Source: JAWLBR01 sp041687495
GTDB lineage: Bacteria; Bacillota; Limnochordia; DTU087; JAAYGB01
DNA length: 37,493 nucleotides
Direction of reading: 5' to 3'
Assembly (NCBI GenBank): GCA_041687495.1
Contig: JAWLBR010000021.1
Coordinates: 1-37,493 of the forward strand
This document shows, one piece after another, positions 15,779-24,101 of the stretch; the stretch's first letter is position 1; the number at the start of each line of letters is the position of its first letter. A model generated the notes under the pieces. It saw nothing but the letters and a program-made list of their open reading frames with translations. It was not told where the DNA came from and ran no database searches. The translations under genes and the position numbers were made by a program.

Positions 15779-17461
15779 CTAACTGGACACCGGAGAGGCG
15801 CTAAGCAACTCGGGAGTTCGAGAACTATCGGAGCTGTGGGGCAAGTCCAGAGATGGATCTGAGGCCAACGCCAACTGGACTACATCAATGATCCGACTAA
15901 CAGCCTTAACTTTAATGGGCATATCGCCCATTGCCTGCTGCCAATTGGCCTCAGGGATAATGGCCAAATCAGCACCGGCATCGCAGGCCGCTTTCAGCTT
16001 GGGGACAACGCCGCCAACAGGCTTGACGGCACCTCGTATGGACACCTCACCGGTCATCACTACATCAGGTTTGACCGCAATGCCCGTGATCGCTGAGTAG
16101 ATTGCCGTAACCATGCTTACCCCAGCTGAAGGACCGTCGATGGGTATTCCTCCAGGGAAGTTAACATGAATATCGTAGTCTTGGGGTCGCAGTTCGAAAA
16201 CATTACGCAAGATGGTCAGTACATTCTCCGCAGAGCTTCTTGCCATGCTTTTGCGCCGCATCGTTCGCCCTGCGCTGCCCATCTCTTCCTCTTCCATAAT
16301 TCCAGTGATAGTTAGTTTGCCACTGTTGCGATCAGCGGGACCAGCCGATGCCTCCACCTCGATTACGATTCCCATGTTGGGCCCATGGACTGCAAGTCCG
16401 TTCACTAAGCCAACCTGGGGCTGAGTACCGACCTTCTTCTCCAGCCGAGGCGAATATTGACCACTATTGACCACCCACTCCACATCGGCACTGCTTATAG
16501 ACTTTCTCTCATCAGACAAGGCGATGCCTGAGGCAATCTGGATAATATTTACTGCCTCTCTTCCGTTAGTCGCATACCTAGTAACTACGCCAACGGCTCC
16601 GTCTTCAAGGGGAAAGCCGACCTTGTCGGCGGCGTTCATAGCAATAGTGGCGATCTCCTCAGGTGACAGTGCCCGGAAAAAGATTTCAAGACACCGTGAG
16701 CGGATAGCCGGAGGAATCTCGTGGGGCATCCGTGTAGTTGCCCCCACCAGGCGAAAGTCCGCCGGGAGCCCACTCTGAAAGATCTCGTGGATGTGCTGGG
16801 GGATGTTGGTGTCTTCACTGCTGTAGTATGAACTTTCCAGAAAAACCTTTCGATCCTCCAAGACCTTCAGCAGCTTATTCATTTGAATCGGGTGTAACTC
16901 GCCAATCTCATCGATGAACAGCATTCCACCGTGGGCCTTCGTAACCGCACCAGGCTTGGGCTGCGGTATGCCTGCAATGCCCAGAGGACCTGCACCTTGG
17001 TAGATGGGATCATGCACCGATCCCAACAAAGGGTCGGCGATACCACGGTCATCAAATCTGGCAGTAGTTGCATCCACTTCAACGAACTTGGAGGACTCAT
17101 TGAAGGGCGATAACGGGTTCTGTTTGGCTTCCTCGAGTACCACCCTAGCGGCAGCTGTCTTGCCTACTCCGGGAGGGCCGTAGATCAGCACGTGCTGTGG
17201 ATTGGGACCACATAAGGCAGCCCGAAGAGATTTCAGGCTGTCTTCCTGGCCAATAATATCAGCCAACGTCGCTGGCCGTGTTCGTTCCGACAAAGGCTCA
17301 CTTAGCGCAACAGCCTTCAGCTTGTTGAGTTTGTCCATTTCCTTGCGCGACTCTCTGTCCACTGCAGACTTATTGGTCTGCTGGGCTCGCAGCAGATTCC
17401 AAAAATACAATCCGATAACTATCGCAAAGAACAAATTGATGAGCCCTAATATACCTGACAT
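15779..17461 (-). CDS. lonB: Lon-like ATP-dependent protease LonB (forespore type)
   Basis: Membrane-anchored Lon-family AAA+ protease; in Bacillus subtilis it is made in the forespore. The 560 residues begin with one membrane helix (SGILGLINLFFAIVIGLYF), then an AAA+ module with Walker A YGPPGVGKTAAAR and the LonB-typical ADPLLGSVHDPIYQGAG and HGGMLFIDEIGELHP. The protease domain has Ser in IDGPSAGVS (about residue 445) and a Lys in the following GGVVPKLKAA helix. It lacks the large N-terminal domain of LonA. I chose the ATG at 17461 because AGGTGA precedes it and it matches the Bacillus start; an in-frame GTG 11 codons upstream is less likely. It is separated by terminators from clpX and lon, so it is its own transcript, consistent with separate sporulation control. 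Confidence 0.95.
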   Translation of the reverse strand: MSGILGLINLFFAIVIGLYFWNLLRAQQTNKSAVDRESRKEMDKLNKLKAVALSEPLSERTRPATLADIIGQEDSLKSLRAALCGPNPQHVLIYGPPGVGKTAAARVVLEEAKQNPLSPFNESSKFVEVDATTARFDDRGIADPLLGSVHDPIYQGAGPLGIAGIPQPKPGAVTKAHGGMLFIDEIGELHPIQMNKLLKVLEDRKVFLESSYYSSEDTNIPQHIHEIFQSGLPADFRLVGATTRMPHEIPPAIRSRCLEIFFRALSPEEIATIAMNAADKVGFPLEDGAVGVVTRYATNGREAVNIIQIASGIALSDERKSISSADVEWVVNSGQYSPRLEKKVGTQPQVGLVNGLAVHGPNMGIVIEVEASAGPADRNSGKLTITGIMEEEEMGSAGRTMRRKSMARSSAENVLTILRNVFELRPQDYDIHVNFPGGIPIDGPSAGVSMVTAIYSAITGIAVKPDVVMTGEVSIRGAVKPVGGVVPKLKAACDAGADLAIIPEANWQQAMGDMPIKVKAVSRIIDVVQLALASDPSLDLPHSSDSSRTPELLSASPVSS

Positions 17462-17612
17462 GTCAGCCTTCACCTGCCCTGCCGGTTTTTTCACCTACAT
17501 CACAGACAACGTTGATGGCTCCAGCCAAAGCGGTTGTCTTTGTGCAGGCTAAGCTTAGTATTGACTGACCAAAAGGCTTTTAAACGAAGGATTCAAGCTT
17601 CGCCCGAAAGAC

Positions 17613-17652
17613 AAAAAGCGCAAGCCCTGCACTGATGTGCATTGCTTGCGCT
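17613..17652 (-). terminator. Terminator after clpX
   Basis: On the minus strand a 9-bp stem (AGCGCAAGC/GCTTGCGCT) is topped by a TGCA/TGCA hairpin and followed by TTTT. It lies 38 bases after the clpX stop. The remaining 150 bases up to lonB must hold the lonB promoter, which I could not assign to a consensus. Confidence 0.92.
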
Positions 17653-17689
17653 CTCTCAAAAACCTCACTTTGTAGACATCCGAACCCGA

Positions 17690-18949
17690 CTAAGCGCTCT
17701 CTTCGCCGCTTACTCGCCTCGGATCCCGCTTCAGTTCTGGTTTCTCTAGCTTGTGGATCACTTGGTCAGTAATGGTGCAGTGGACAATATCTTCTTCGGA
17801 AGGAATGTCGTACATTAAGTCGAGCATTACTTCCTCTAAAATTGCCCGCAATCCCCGAGCTCCCGTCTTTCGTTCCATAGCCTTTTGGGCCACGGCCAGA
17901 AGAGCAGACTCGGCAAATTCGACCTCCACCCCGTCAAGCTCGAACATCTTGCGGTACTGCTTAACCAGTGCGTTGCGGGGTTCCTGGAGAATGCGAATCA
18001 ATGCCTTCTCATCGAGGGCGTCCAGGGCAACCACTACCGGCATGCGGCCCACAAACTCGGGAATCAAACCGAAGCGCAGCAGGTCCTCAGGCATAATCAT
18101 CCTCAGCAGATCACCGATATTCTTCTCCTGCCGAGTCTTGACATCAGCACCAAAGCCAACTACCTTCTGTCCAGCTCGCCGCTCGATTATCTTCTCCAGT
18201 CCGTCAAAAGCCCCACCGCAGATGAACAAGATATTGGTGGTATCGATCTGAATGAACTCTTGGTGCGGATGCTTGCGACCACCTTGAGGCGGTACGCTGG
18301 CTACCGTACCCTCCAAAATCTTGAGTAACGCCTGCTGTACACCCTCTCCAGATACATCTCTGGTGATCGAGGGATTTTCAGACTTTCGGGCTATCTTGTC
18401 GATTTCGTCGATGTAGACAATTCCCCGTTCAGCCTTCTCAACATCGTAATCCGCAGCCTGGATTAGCTTCAGAAGAATATTCTCGACATCTTCTCCCACA
18501 TAGCCAGCCTCAGTGAGCGAGGTTGCGTCAGCGATTGCAAAGGGCACATTGAGAATTTTAGCCAAAGTCTGGGCCAGCAAAGTCTTTCCACATCCAGTTG
18601 GCCCCAGCAGCAAGATATTGCTCTTCTGCAGCTCTACATCGTCCACCTTAGCATTGGTGTTCACTCTCTTGTAGTGGTTGTATACTGCAACCGAGAGAGC
18701 CCGCTTGGCGTGCTCCTGCCCAATGACGTACTCGTCCAAGATCTCGTTGATCTCACGGGGCTTTGGTACGCTACCCAGTTCTGCTTCGGTCTCTTCGCCC
18801 AACTCTTCCTCGATGATCTCATTGCAGAGCTCTATACACTCGTCACAAATGTACACCCCAGGACCGGCGATAAGTTTCTTCACCTGTTCTTGGGCTTTGC
18901 CGCAAAAAGAGCACTTTAGTTGACCCTTTTCATCGCCAAACTTGAACAT
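17690..18949 (-). CDS. clpX: ClpX, ATPase subunit of the ClpXP protease
   Basis: AAA+ unfoldase that recognises substrates and threads them into ClpP. The 419 residues start with the C4 zinc-binding domain (Cys 13, 16, 35 and 38: CSFC and CDEC). Walker A GPTGCGKT follows near residue 115, with the LTEAGYVGEDVEN segment and Walker B IVYIDEIDKI. The IGF-type loop that docks on ClpP reads VVGFGA, so the central IGF tripeptide is VGF here. The sensor region is GLIPEFVGRMPV. Length and order are normal. It starts 11 bases after the clpP stop, so the two form one operon ending at the terminator at 17613-17652. Confidence 0.97.
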   Translation of the reverse strand: MFKFGDEKGQLKCSFCGKAQEQVKKLIAGPGVYICDECIELCNEIIEEELGEETEAELGSVPKPREINEILDEYVIGQEHAKRALSVAVYNHYKRVNTNAKVDDVELQKSNILLLGPTGCGKTLLAQTLAKILNVPFAIADATSLTEAGYVGEDVENILLKLIQAADYDVEKAERGIVYIDEIDKIARKSENPSITRDVSGEGVQQALLKILEGTVASVPPQGGRKHPHQEFIQIDTTNILFICGGAFDGLEKIIERRAGQKVVGFGADVKTRQEKNIGDLLRMIMPEDLLRFGLIPEFVGRMPVVVALDALDEKALIRILQEPRNALVKQYRKMFELDGVEVEFAESALLAVAQKAMERKTGARGLRAILEEVMLDLMYDIPSEEDIVHCTITDQVIHKLEKPELKRDPRRVSGEESA

Positions 18950-18960
18950 CTTATCACCTC

Positions 18961-19563
18961 TTACTTCGACTCGAGCTCACGAGCATTATGGAGGATGCCA
19001 TCAATCAGCCCGTAGTCCTTTGCCTCCTCAGACGACATGTAATAGTTGCGATCTGTATCACGTTCGATTCTTTCCATCGGTTGTCCTGTATGCCTTTGCA
19101 GGATTTCGTTGCCAATTCGCTTCAACCTGAGAATCTCACGAGCTTCAATCTCGATGTCAGTGGCCTGGCCCCGAGCACCGCCCAAGGGCTGGTGAATCAT
19201 GATTCGGGAATACGGAAGCGCAAAGCGTTTTCCTGTGGCACCAGAAGTGAGAAGCAGCGCAGCCATGCTGGCAGCCATTCCAACACAAATGGTACTGACC
19301 TTAGGCTTGATATACTGCATTGTATCGTAAATTGCCAGGCCTGAATAGACTACGCCGCCCGGGCTGTTGATATACAAGGCAATGTCTTTCTCGGGATCCT
19401 CAGACTCCAAATGCAGCATCTGTGCGATGACCAAATTGGCAATATGGTCATCAATGGCACCCCCTAGGAAGATGATGCGATCCTTTAGGAGGCGGGAATA
19501 GATATCATATGCTCTTTCCCCACGATTGCTCTGCTCTACTACCATTGGAACAAGCGTACTCAT
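18961..19563 (-). CDS. clpP: ClpP protease subunit with Asn in place of the catalytic Asp
   Basis: Serine peptidase that forms the two-ring barrel of ClpXP. The 200 residues align closely with Bacillus subtilis ClpP with a shift of one. Catalytic S99 is in GMAASMAA and H124 in IMIHQPLGG. The third triad residue, D172 in Bacillus (within DTDRDNF), is N173 here (DTDRNYY); the codon is AAC, read on the minus strand near 19045. ClpP1 of Listeria has the same Ser-His-Asn triad, so the change need not abolish activity. NRGERAYDIYSRLLKDRIIF and YINSPGG are intact. Gene order tig-clpP-clpX is usual for Clostridia. It lies 197 bases after tig; I see no clear terminator in that gap. Confidence 0.96.
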   Translation of the reverse strand: MSTLVPMVVEQSNRGERAYDIYSRLLKDRIIFLGGAIDDHIANLVIAQMLHLESEDPEKDIALYINSPGGVVYSGLAIYDTMQYIKPKVSTICVGMAASMAALLLTSGATGKRFALPYSRIMIHQPLGGARGQATDIEIEAREILRLKRIGNEILQRHTGQPMERIERDTDRNYYMSSEEAKDYGLIDGILHNARELESK

Positions 19564-19760
19564 AGATTACCCTTCCTTCCCTTCAGTATATGCACTTCGC
19601 CATCGGCGTTACATTGACGCCATCGCCCGCAAACTTTTGGGAACAACCTCCGTGTCACGGGTACTCTATATCTTCCCCATCTGCTTTGCCATTACACGCT
19701 ACTATTGGTAGATCTATACTAGCCACTGTCCCGCTTTGTTTGACACCGCAATTAACTGGC

Positions 19761-21128
19761 TTATTCGGCCTCGGTAATCTCAGCGTCAACTTCAGGACCA
19801 TCTTCGTGATCATGGTTGTGCTCAACCTCGACCTCGGTCACCTTAGCGTTGGCAACTAGGAAGTCAATGGTTTTGCTAGTCAGGAGGTTATTCTCCACAT
19901 TATCTCGGTAATCTTGGTATTGTTGTCTAGCCTTCTCGGGATCTGGGCTATCCTTTACATACTCGTCAATTTTGGCATCGACTTCTTCCTCGGAAACCGA
20001 CAGCCCTTCAGCTTCAGCGATTGCCTCCAGCACCAAACCATTCTTCACCCGCTGCTCCGAACGGGGGAAAAACTGCTGCTTCAGCTCTTCTTGTGTCTGC
20101 CCAGTTACCTCGAGATACCGCTCCAGCCACATACCTTGGTAAGCCAGCATTTGCTGGAATTCATTCAAGGCATTCTCGGCTTCCCGCTCAATGAGGACTT
20201 GGGGGATCTCAACTTCTGCATTAGCAGCAGCCTTGTCAACAATCTGACCCCTAAGCTCTGACTCTGAACGCTGCTCAGCATCCTGTTGCAGACCTTCGAC
20301 AATGTTTTGCTTCAACTGTTCCAGCGTCTCTACCTCTTCACTCACATCTTTCGCAAACTCATCGTCCAGCTCCGATAGACGCTTGGCCTTGATGGCATGA
20401 AGCTTAACCTTAAAGGTAGCTTCCTTGCCAGCCAAGGAATTCTCGTGATAGTCCTCTGGGAATGGAACCTTGACTTCCACGTCTGAACCAACTTTGACTC
20501 CGATCAACTGTTCTTCAAATCCAGGAATGAACTGCCCGCTGCCAATCTCCAGTTCATGGTCTGTGGCCGCGCCGCCCGGGAATGGCTCGTCGTCTATGTA
20601 CCCGGTAAAATCAATGGTGACAAAGTCGCCATTTTGTACCTCGTCCCGATCCTCCACTGTCACCAGTTCAGCAAAACGCTCCTGCATTTCCTCCAACCGA
20701 TGTTCCACGTCGTGGTCGTGCACCGGATAGATATTCTTGGTAACTTCCAGGTCCTTGTACTCACCCAAGGTAACCTCCGGCATGACATCAACTTCTGCCT
20801 TAAAGACCAACGGTTCTCCATCGCCAATGCTAACAATATCAATATCAGGCCGGTCGATTGGCTCGATCCCAGTCTCTTCAACCGCCTCCAAATAGGCCTT
20901 AGGCACAGCAATCTCCATTGCCTCTTCAAAAAAGATCTCCTTACCGTATCGGGCCTCAATCAGTTTCCGAGGCGCCTTCCCCTTCCGAAAACCAGGCATG
21001 GAGATGGTCGGAGCCATCTTGCGGTATGCTTGCTGTACGGCGTCCGCGAAATCCTCCGTCGGAACCTCAATCTGTAAAACCACTCGATTCTTCTCATTAC
21101 TTTCTACCGTCGCCTTAACCAAAGCCAA
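19761..21128 (-). CDS. tig: Trigger factor (ribosome-bound chaperone and prolyl isomerase)
   Basis: First chaperone to meet nascent chains at the ribosome exit. The N-terminal ribosome-binding domain carries the signature loop GFRKGKAPRKLIEARYG (about residues 46-62). The FKBP-type isomerase domain spans about 150-245 (NGDFVTIDFTGYIDDEPFPGG and PEDYHENSLAGKEATF). The C-terminal substrate-cradling region runs to about 430. The tail is unusually acidic with His (EHNHDHEDG), as in several clostridial trigger factors. The length of 455 is slightly above the usual 430. The ATG is preceded by AGAAGGGAG. It opens the protease and chaperone block, behind two tRNA genes. Confidence 0.97.
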   Translation of the reverse strand: MALVKATVESNEKNRVVLQIEVPTEDFADAVQQAYRKMAPTISMPGFRKGKAPRKLIEARYGKEIFFEEAMEIAVPKAYLEAVEETGIEPIDRPDIDIVSIGDGEPLVFKAEVDVMPEVTLGEYKDLEVTKNIYPVHDHDVEHRLEEMQERFAELVTVEDRDEVQNGDFVTIDFTGYIDDEPFPGGAATDHELEIGSGQFIPGFEEQLIGVKVGSDVEVKVPFPEDYHENSLAGKEATFKVKLHAIKAKRLSELDDEFAKDVSEEVETLEQLKQNIVEGLQQDAEQRSESELRGQIVDKAAANAEVEIPQVLIEREAENALNEFQQMLAYQGMWLERYLEVTGQTQEELKQQFFPRSEQRVKNGLVLEAIAEAEGLSVSEEEVDAKIDEYVKDSPDPEKARQQYQDYRDNVENNLLTSKTIDFLVANAKVTEVEVEHNHDHEDGPEVDAEITEAE

Positions 21129-21204
21129 ATCTCCCTTCTCGCCCTTCCAAAGACATATTCACGCTACGACTTCTAGCGGATACTTCCCGATGCAAAAACC
21201 TCCT

Positions 21205-21255
21205 GGATACTCCCAACGGACTATCCACTTTTACCCATATTCGTCCTGAGTATCC
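21205..21255. other. Inverted repeat in the tig upstream region
   Basis: GGATACTC (21205-21212) and GAGTATCC (21248-21255) form a perfect 8-bp inverted repeat with a 35-base loop. It lies 77-127 bases upstream of the tig ATG. A further GTATCC copy lies closer to tig. It could be a leader-RNA stem of tig. I find no convincing promoter for tig in this 217-base stretch. Confidence 0.3.
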
Positions 21256-21349
21256 CCATCACCTCAGCACAATATACTGTCTTTCTGCGACTGCAGTTCC
21301 AAGTCCTGCAAGCAGCCCGGTTACCCTGGAAAATTGCACAAATAGACAA

Positions 21350-21373
21350 AGGCCAGGAGAACACCCCTGGCCT
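21350..21373 (-). terminator. Terminator after the tRNA genes
   Basis: On the minus strand an 8-bp stem (AGGCCAGG/CCTGGCCT) with an 8-base loop is followed by TTGTCT. It begins three bases after the CCA end of tRNA-Gly. Confidence 0.8.
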
Positions 21374-21376
21374 AAC

Positions 21377-21452
21377 TGGAGCGGTAGACGAGGCTCGAAC
21401 TCGCGACCTCAACCTTGGCAAGGTTGCGCTCTACCAACTGAGCTACTACCGC
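21377..21452 (-). tRNA. tRNA-Gly (anticodon GCC)
   Basis: A minus-strand cloverleaf of 76 bases. The acceptor GCGGTAG pairs with CTACCGC, the D arm contains AGCTCAGTTGGTAGAGC, the anticodon loop reads CTTGCCAA with GCC, and the T arm contains GTTCGAGCC. The discriminator is T and CCA is encoded. It follows tRNA-Leu after only three bases, so both come from one precursor. Confidence 0.97.
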
Positions 21453-21455
21453 AGA

Positions 21456-21541
21456 TGGTGCGGGCGAAGAGACTTGAACTCCCACGAGGAAACCTCACTA
21501 GATCCTAAGTCTAGCGCGTCTGCCAATTCCGCCACGCCCGC
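21456..21541 (-). tRNA. tRNA-Leu (anticodon TAG)
   Basis: A minus-strand class II tRNA of 86 bases. The acceptor GCGGGCG pairs with CGCCCGC, discriminator A, encoded CCA. The anticodon stem CTAGA/TCTAG encloses CTTAGGA with anticodon TAG. A long variable arm (GAGGTTTCCTC) precedes the T arm with GTTCAAGTC. Confidence 0.96.
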
Positions 21542-21553
21542 ATCGCAGTACTG

Positions 21554-21583
21554 AGTATATCATACTGATCAGGGAATGTTCAA
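21554..21583 (-). promoter_or_regulatory. Promoter of the tRNA-Leu/tRNA-Gly pair
   Basis: On the minus strand, TTGAAC, an 18-base spacer and TATACT with an extended TGA in front of the -10 box. The -10 ends 12 bases before the tRNA-Leu 5' end. Confidence 0.75.
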
Positions 21584-21689
21584 TACCCAATTGCAGTCCA
21601 AATTTTAGGAAAAAGACAGTGATGTTCTTCTTGCCGGCTCATTGGTGCTTCGGCGTTCAGGAACGGGAACGCCTATCAGCTGTTAACGC

Positions 21690-22190
21690 TCACCATCGAT
21701 TCCAATGAATTCGGTTAGGGTCGAACCGCTGCGCTGGATCCTTTTGTTCCGCCGGGTGACCAACGGCTACTAAACTCAGCGGTATCACATGGTCAGGAAG
21801 ACCGAAAAGCAGCCTCATTCCATCCACTCGCTCCTGACGTGGGTATACGCCCATCCAAACTGCGCCTAGACCTTTGCTGTTGGCCGCCAAAAGCAAGTTC
21901 TCTGTGGCTGCCGAGCAGTCCTGTACCCAGTACCCCGGGGACTTCTCCAATGAAGTATCACCGCAAACCAAGATAGCAGCGGGTGCCTCCTGCAGCATCT
22001 TCGCATAGGGATGGAAGTTCATGATTGCCGCCAGCGTTTCCCGACCCTCAATGACGACAAACTGCCATGGCTGTTCGTTCTGAGCCGACGGCGCGCTCAT
22101 CGCTGCAACCAATAGATCCTTAATGTCGTCGCTGGAAATAGGCTCCGCTGTGTAGCGGCGAATACTGCGCCGGGTTGTGATAAACTCCAT
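21690..22190 (-). CDS. Nitroreductase family flavoprotein
   Basis: FMN-dependent NAD(P)H oxidoreductase of the nitroreductase fold, 166 residues. Family marks are the N-terminal TRRSIRRYTAEPIS, which holds the FMN phosphate-binding Arg residues, and SAPSAQNEQPWQFVVI. GLGAVWMGVYP and the C-terminal HWNRW also fit. The physiological substrate of such short nitroreductases is usually unknown. The ATG at 22190 is preceded by GGAGGTG; the longer frame upstream has no comparable signal. It is a single gene on the minus strand, downstream of the stress-protein gene and separated from it by a terminator. Confidence 0.9.
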   Translation of the reverse strand: MEFITTRRSIRRYTAEPISSDDIKDLLVAAMSAPSAQNEQPWQFVVIEGRETLAAIMNFHPYAKMLQEAPAAILVCGDTSLEKSPGYWVQDCSAATENLLLAANSKGLGAVWMGVYPRQERVDGMRLLFGLPDHVIPLSLVAVGHPAEQKDPAQRFDPNRIHWNRW

Positions 22191-22293
22191 GTGACGCACC
22201 TCCGGACATGTCCTGAACAGTTGCGGTCCAGTTCGAGATAATGGATCTAACTTATCTTCGCCCCTGATCATATCGCAACCCCAACGGAAAGGC

Positions 22294-22332
22294 AAACTGG
22301 GGAGCTGCCGATAACCAACAGCTCCCCAGTTT
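22294..22332 (-). terminator. Terminator after the stress-protein gene
   Basis: A perfect 14-bp stem with an 11-base loop (arms read AACTGGGGAGCTG and CAGCTCCCCAGTT, plus one outer A-T pair). On the minus strand it follows the stress-protein gene by 50 bases and is followed by TGCC, so the U-tract is only the arm's own TTT. Confidence 0.75.
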
Positions 22333-22382
22333 CCCGATCGCCTTACAGTGCAGGCCGTCGAGGGATGAATATTTCCTTTGTG

Positions 22383-22853
22383 TTAGTGTACTTCAACATC
22401 CGAGGCGCCGTTTTCCCGGAAAATCTGGGCAGCATCCTCTGCCATCTGGGACTCAGTGTCTACCGCTGCCAACACTCGGCCGCGCTTTACCTCGTCTTCA
22501 TAGTAGCGTCCGCGGTCGTCGGGAACACCCATGTCCAGGAGTCCACCGGCCAAACCACCACTGGCAGCCCCGGTCAACGTGGCAGCCAGCGGCCCGGCTG
22601 CCACTATTGGGCCGATGCCAGGAATGGCAAGAGCTCCGATCCCAGCCAATAGGCCGGCGGCGCCGCCTAGAACTCCACCCCAAGTGGCGCCATCGGCGGC
22701 TCCGTCAGCGTTGTTGGTTGCTTGTCCGTCACCTTGGCCTTCGCCTTTAGCGACGATGGAGATTTCGTCCTCTGTAAAGCCCTTATCCCTCAACCGCCTA
22801 ACCGCTTGTTCAGCTTCATCTCTGCTTTGAAAGGTACCTACAACTGTACTCAA
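22383..22853 (-). CDS. General stress protein: YflT-like domain plus glycine zipper
   Basis: A 156-residue protein. Residues 1-50 (STVVGTFQSRDEAEQAVRRL, then GFTEDEISIVAK) match the YflT/general-stress-17M type domain. A Gly/Ala-rich hydrophobic stretch follows (about 73-120, with GGVLGGAAGLLAGIGALAIPG), of glycine-zipper type that may insert into or sit on the membrane. The C-terminus (RGRVLAAVDTESQMAEDAAQIFRENGA) is the half that usually pairs with it. Similar proteins are induced by heat, salt or cold; the molecular role is unknown. The start is a TTG at 22853 behind AAGGGGG, chosen because STVVGTF is the conserved N-terminus; the frame is open 31 codons further. It lies 111 bases after glsA on the same strand. 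Confidence 0.85.
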   Translation of the reverse strand: MSTVVGTFQSRDEAEQAVRRLRDKGFTEDEISIVAKGEGQGDGQATNNADGAADGATWGGVLGGAAGLLAGIGALAIPGIGPIVAAGPLAATLTGAASGGLAGGLLDMGVPDDRGRYYEDEVKRGRVLAAVDTESQMAEDAAQIFRENGASDVEVH

Positions 22854-22964
22854 GAAGCTAAGCCCCCTTAAAGTGACGCCGGGTGGCCCCCAGCGGTTTG
22901 TAATGCATGTTTCAGCATTAGATTGCCCACCGTCGGTCCTGGGCATACAACCGTTAACCGCCGA

Positions 22965-23909
22965 CTAGAACATGTGCAGATTCAGTCCCTGGCTCAGATG
23001 GGCCAAGAACTCTATACCGCCGATGCTGTTTCCATGCTCATCTAAGGCTGGGCCGATTACTGCCAAACCCATTTGGCGAGGTACAACCACCATGATTCCC
23101 CCGCTCACCCCACTCTTGGCCGGCAGTCCTACCCTAACAGCGAATTCACCTGACGCATTGTACATGCCGCAGGTAACCAGCAAACCATTGACGATGCGCA
23201 CGGTTTCCGACCACTTTTCCCCCAAGTGGCCATTTACGCCGGCCACAGCGTACCGACAGGCCATATGCGCTAACCCAGAGCAATTAGTCTCCAGAGCGCA
23301 TATTTTTAGGTACAGTTCCAGCGCCTCAATAGGATCACAGCGCAGCATATCCAGATCTCGCAAGAGATACGCGAAAGCCCAATTGCGATGTCCTGTCTGC
23401 AGTTCACTGTGGTACACTCGCTCATCCATGGTCAGTGCCTCAGGGCCAGATATGGCCTCGGCAAAGGACAGAATAGCTTCAAAGGCACCGACACTGCCGA
23501 ATGCCTCGACCAGTAGACCGCACACAGCGATCGCCCCAGAGTTGATGAGCGGATTGAGCGGTCTCGAAGGAGCCGCGGTCTCCAGATTACCAAGGGAGTT
23601 AAAGGGCTCATCCGTTGGTTCCATTCCCACCCGCGCGAAAACCACTTCTGGCCCCAGCTTTTGCAGCGCTAAGCTGAGGGAAATAACTTTGCCAATACTC
23701 TGCAATGAGAAACTGTCGGCTACTTCGCCGCAAGTCAACACTGCTTCATTGGGGAATGCTGCAGCCGCTCCCAACCGCAACGGATCCTCCTTACCTAGTT
23801 CAGGAATATACGAAGCAACTTGGCCTTGAGAGATAACTCTGCGTCCCGCTTCCAGAGCATTATCCATAGCTGTGCGTAGCTGCAGCTGGTCCTGCATTTG
23901 TGTTAACAT
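22965..23909 (-). CDS. glsA: Glutaminase
   Basis: Hydrolyses glutamine to glutamate and ammonia (serine-dependent beta-lactamase-like fold). The SxxK catalytic pair is S71 and K74 in FSLQSIGKV. Other family blocks are SRPLNPLINSGAI, LETNCSGLAHMA and AKSGVSGGIMVVVPRQMGLAV. Length is 314, typical of the short bacterial type without ankyrin repeats. The ATG at 23909 has only a weak purine stretch ahead, and a second ATG four codons in is possible. It is divergent from the beta-mannosidase gene; the 192 bases between hold no promoter I can assign with confidence. Confidence 0.95.
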   Translation of the reverse strand: MLTQMQDQLQLRTAMDNALEAGRRVISQGQVASYIPELGKEDPLRLGAAAAFPNEAVLTCGEVADSFSLQSIGKVISLSLALQKLGPEVVFARVGMEPTDEPFNSLGNLETAAPSRPLNPLINSGAIAVCGLLVEAFGSVGAFEAILSFAEAISGPEALTMDERVYHSELQTGHRNWAFAYLLRDLDMLRCDPIEALELYLKICALETNCSGLAHMACRYAVAGVNGHLGEKWSETVRIVNGLLVTCGMYNASGEFAVRVGLPAKSGVSGGIMVVVPRQMGLAVIGPALDEHGNSIGGIEFLAHLSQGLNLHMF

Positions 23910-24101
23910 TTCCAGGTTTCCGCCCCTTGGTCAGTATCGTCTTCTCCGTTATTGCCGACGGGTGTTGGGCCAATGCGTTTTATCAACCCCGCAATCAACT
24001 GGGAGGATGTCCCTCAAGGGTAAGAGAAATGTTAACCACAAGATGGGTTATTGGCTGCTGTCCGTGATTTCAGCAGGCCATTTTCTAGGGAGGGAACAAC
24101 A

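Noticed and set aside
21221..21421. A 66-codon minus-strand frame before tig
   Set aside because: It runs into tRNA-Gly and across its terminator, so it is not a protein gene.
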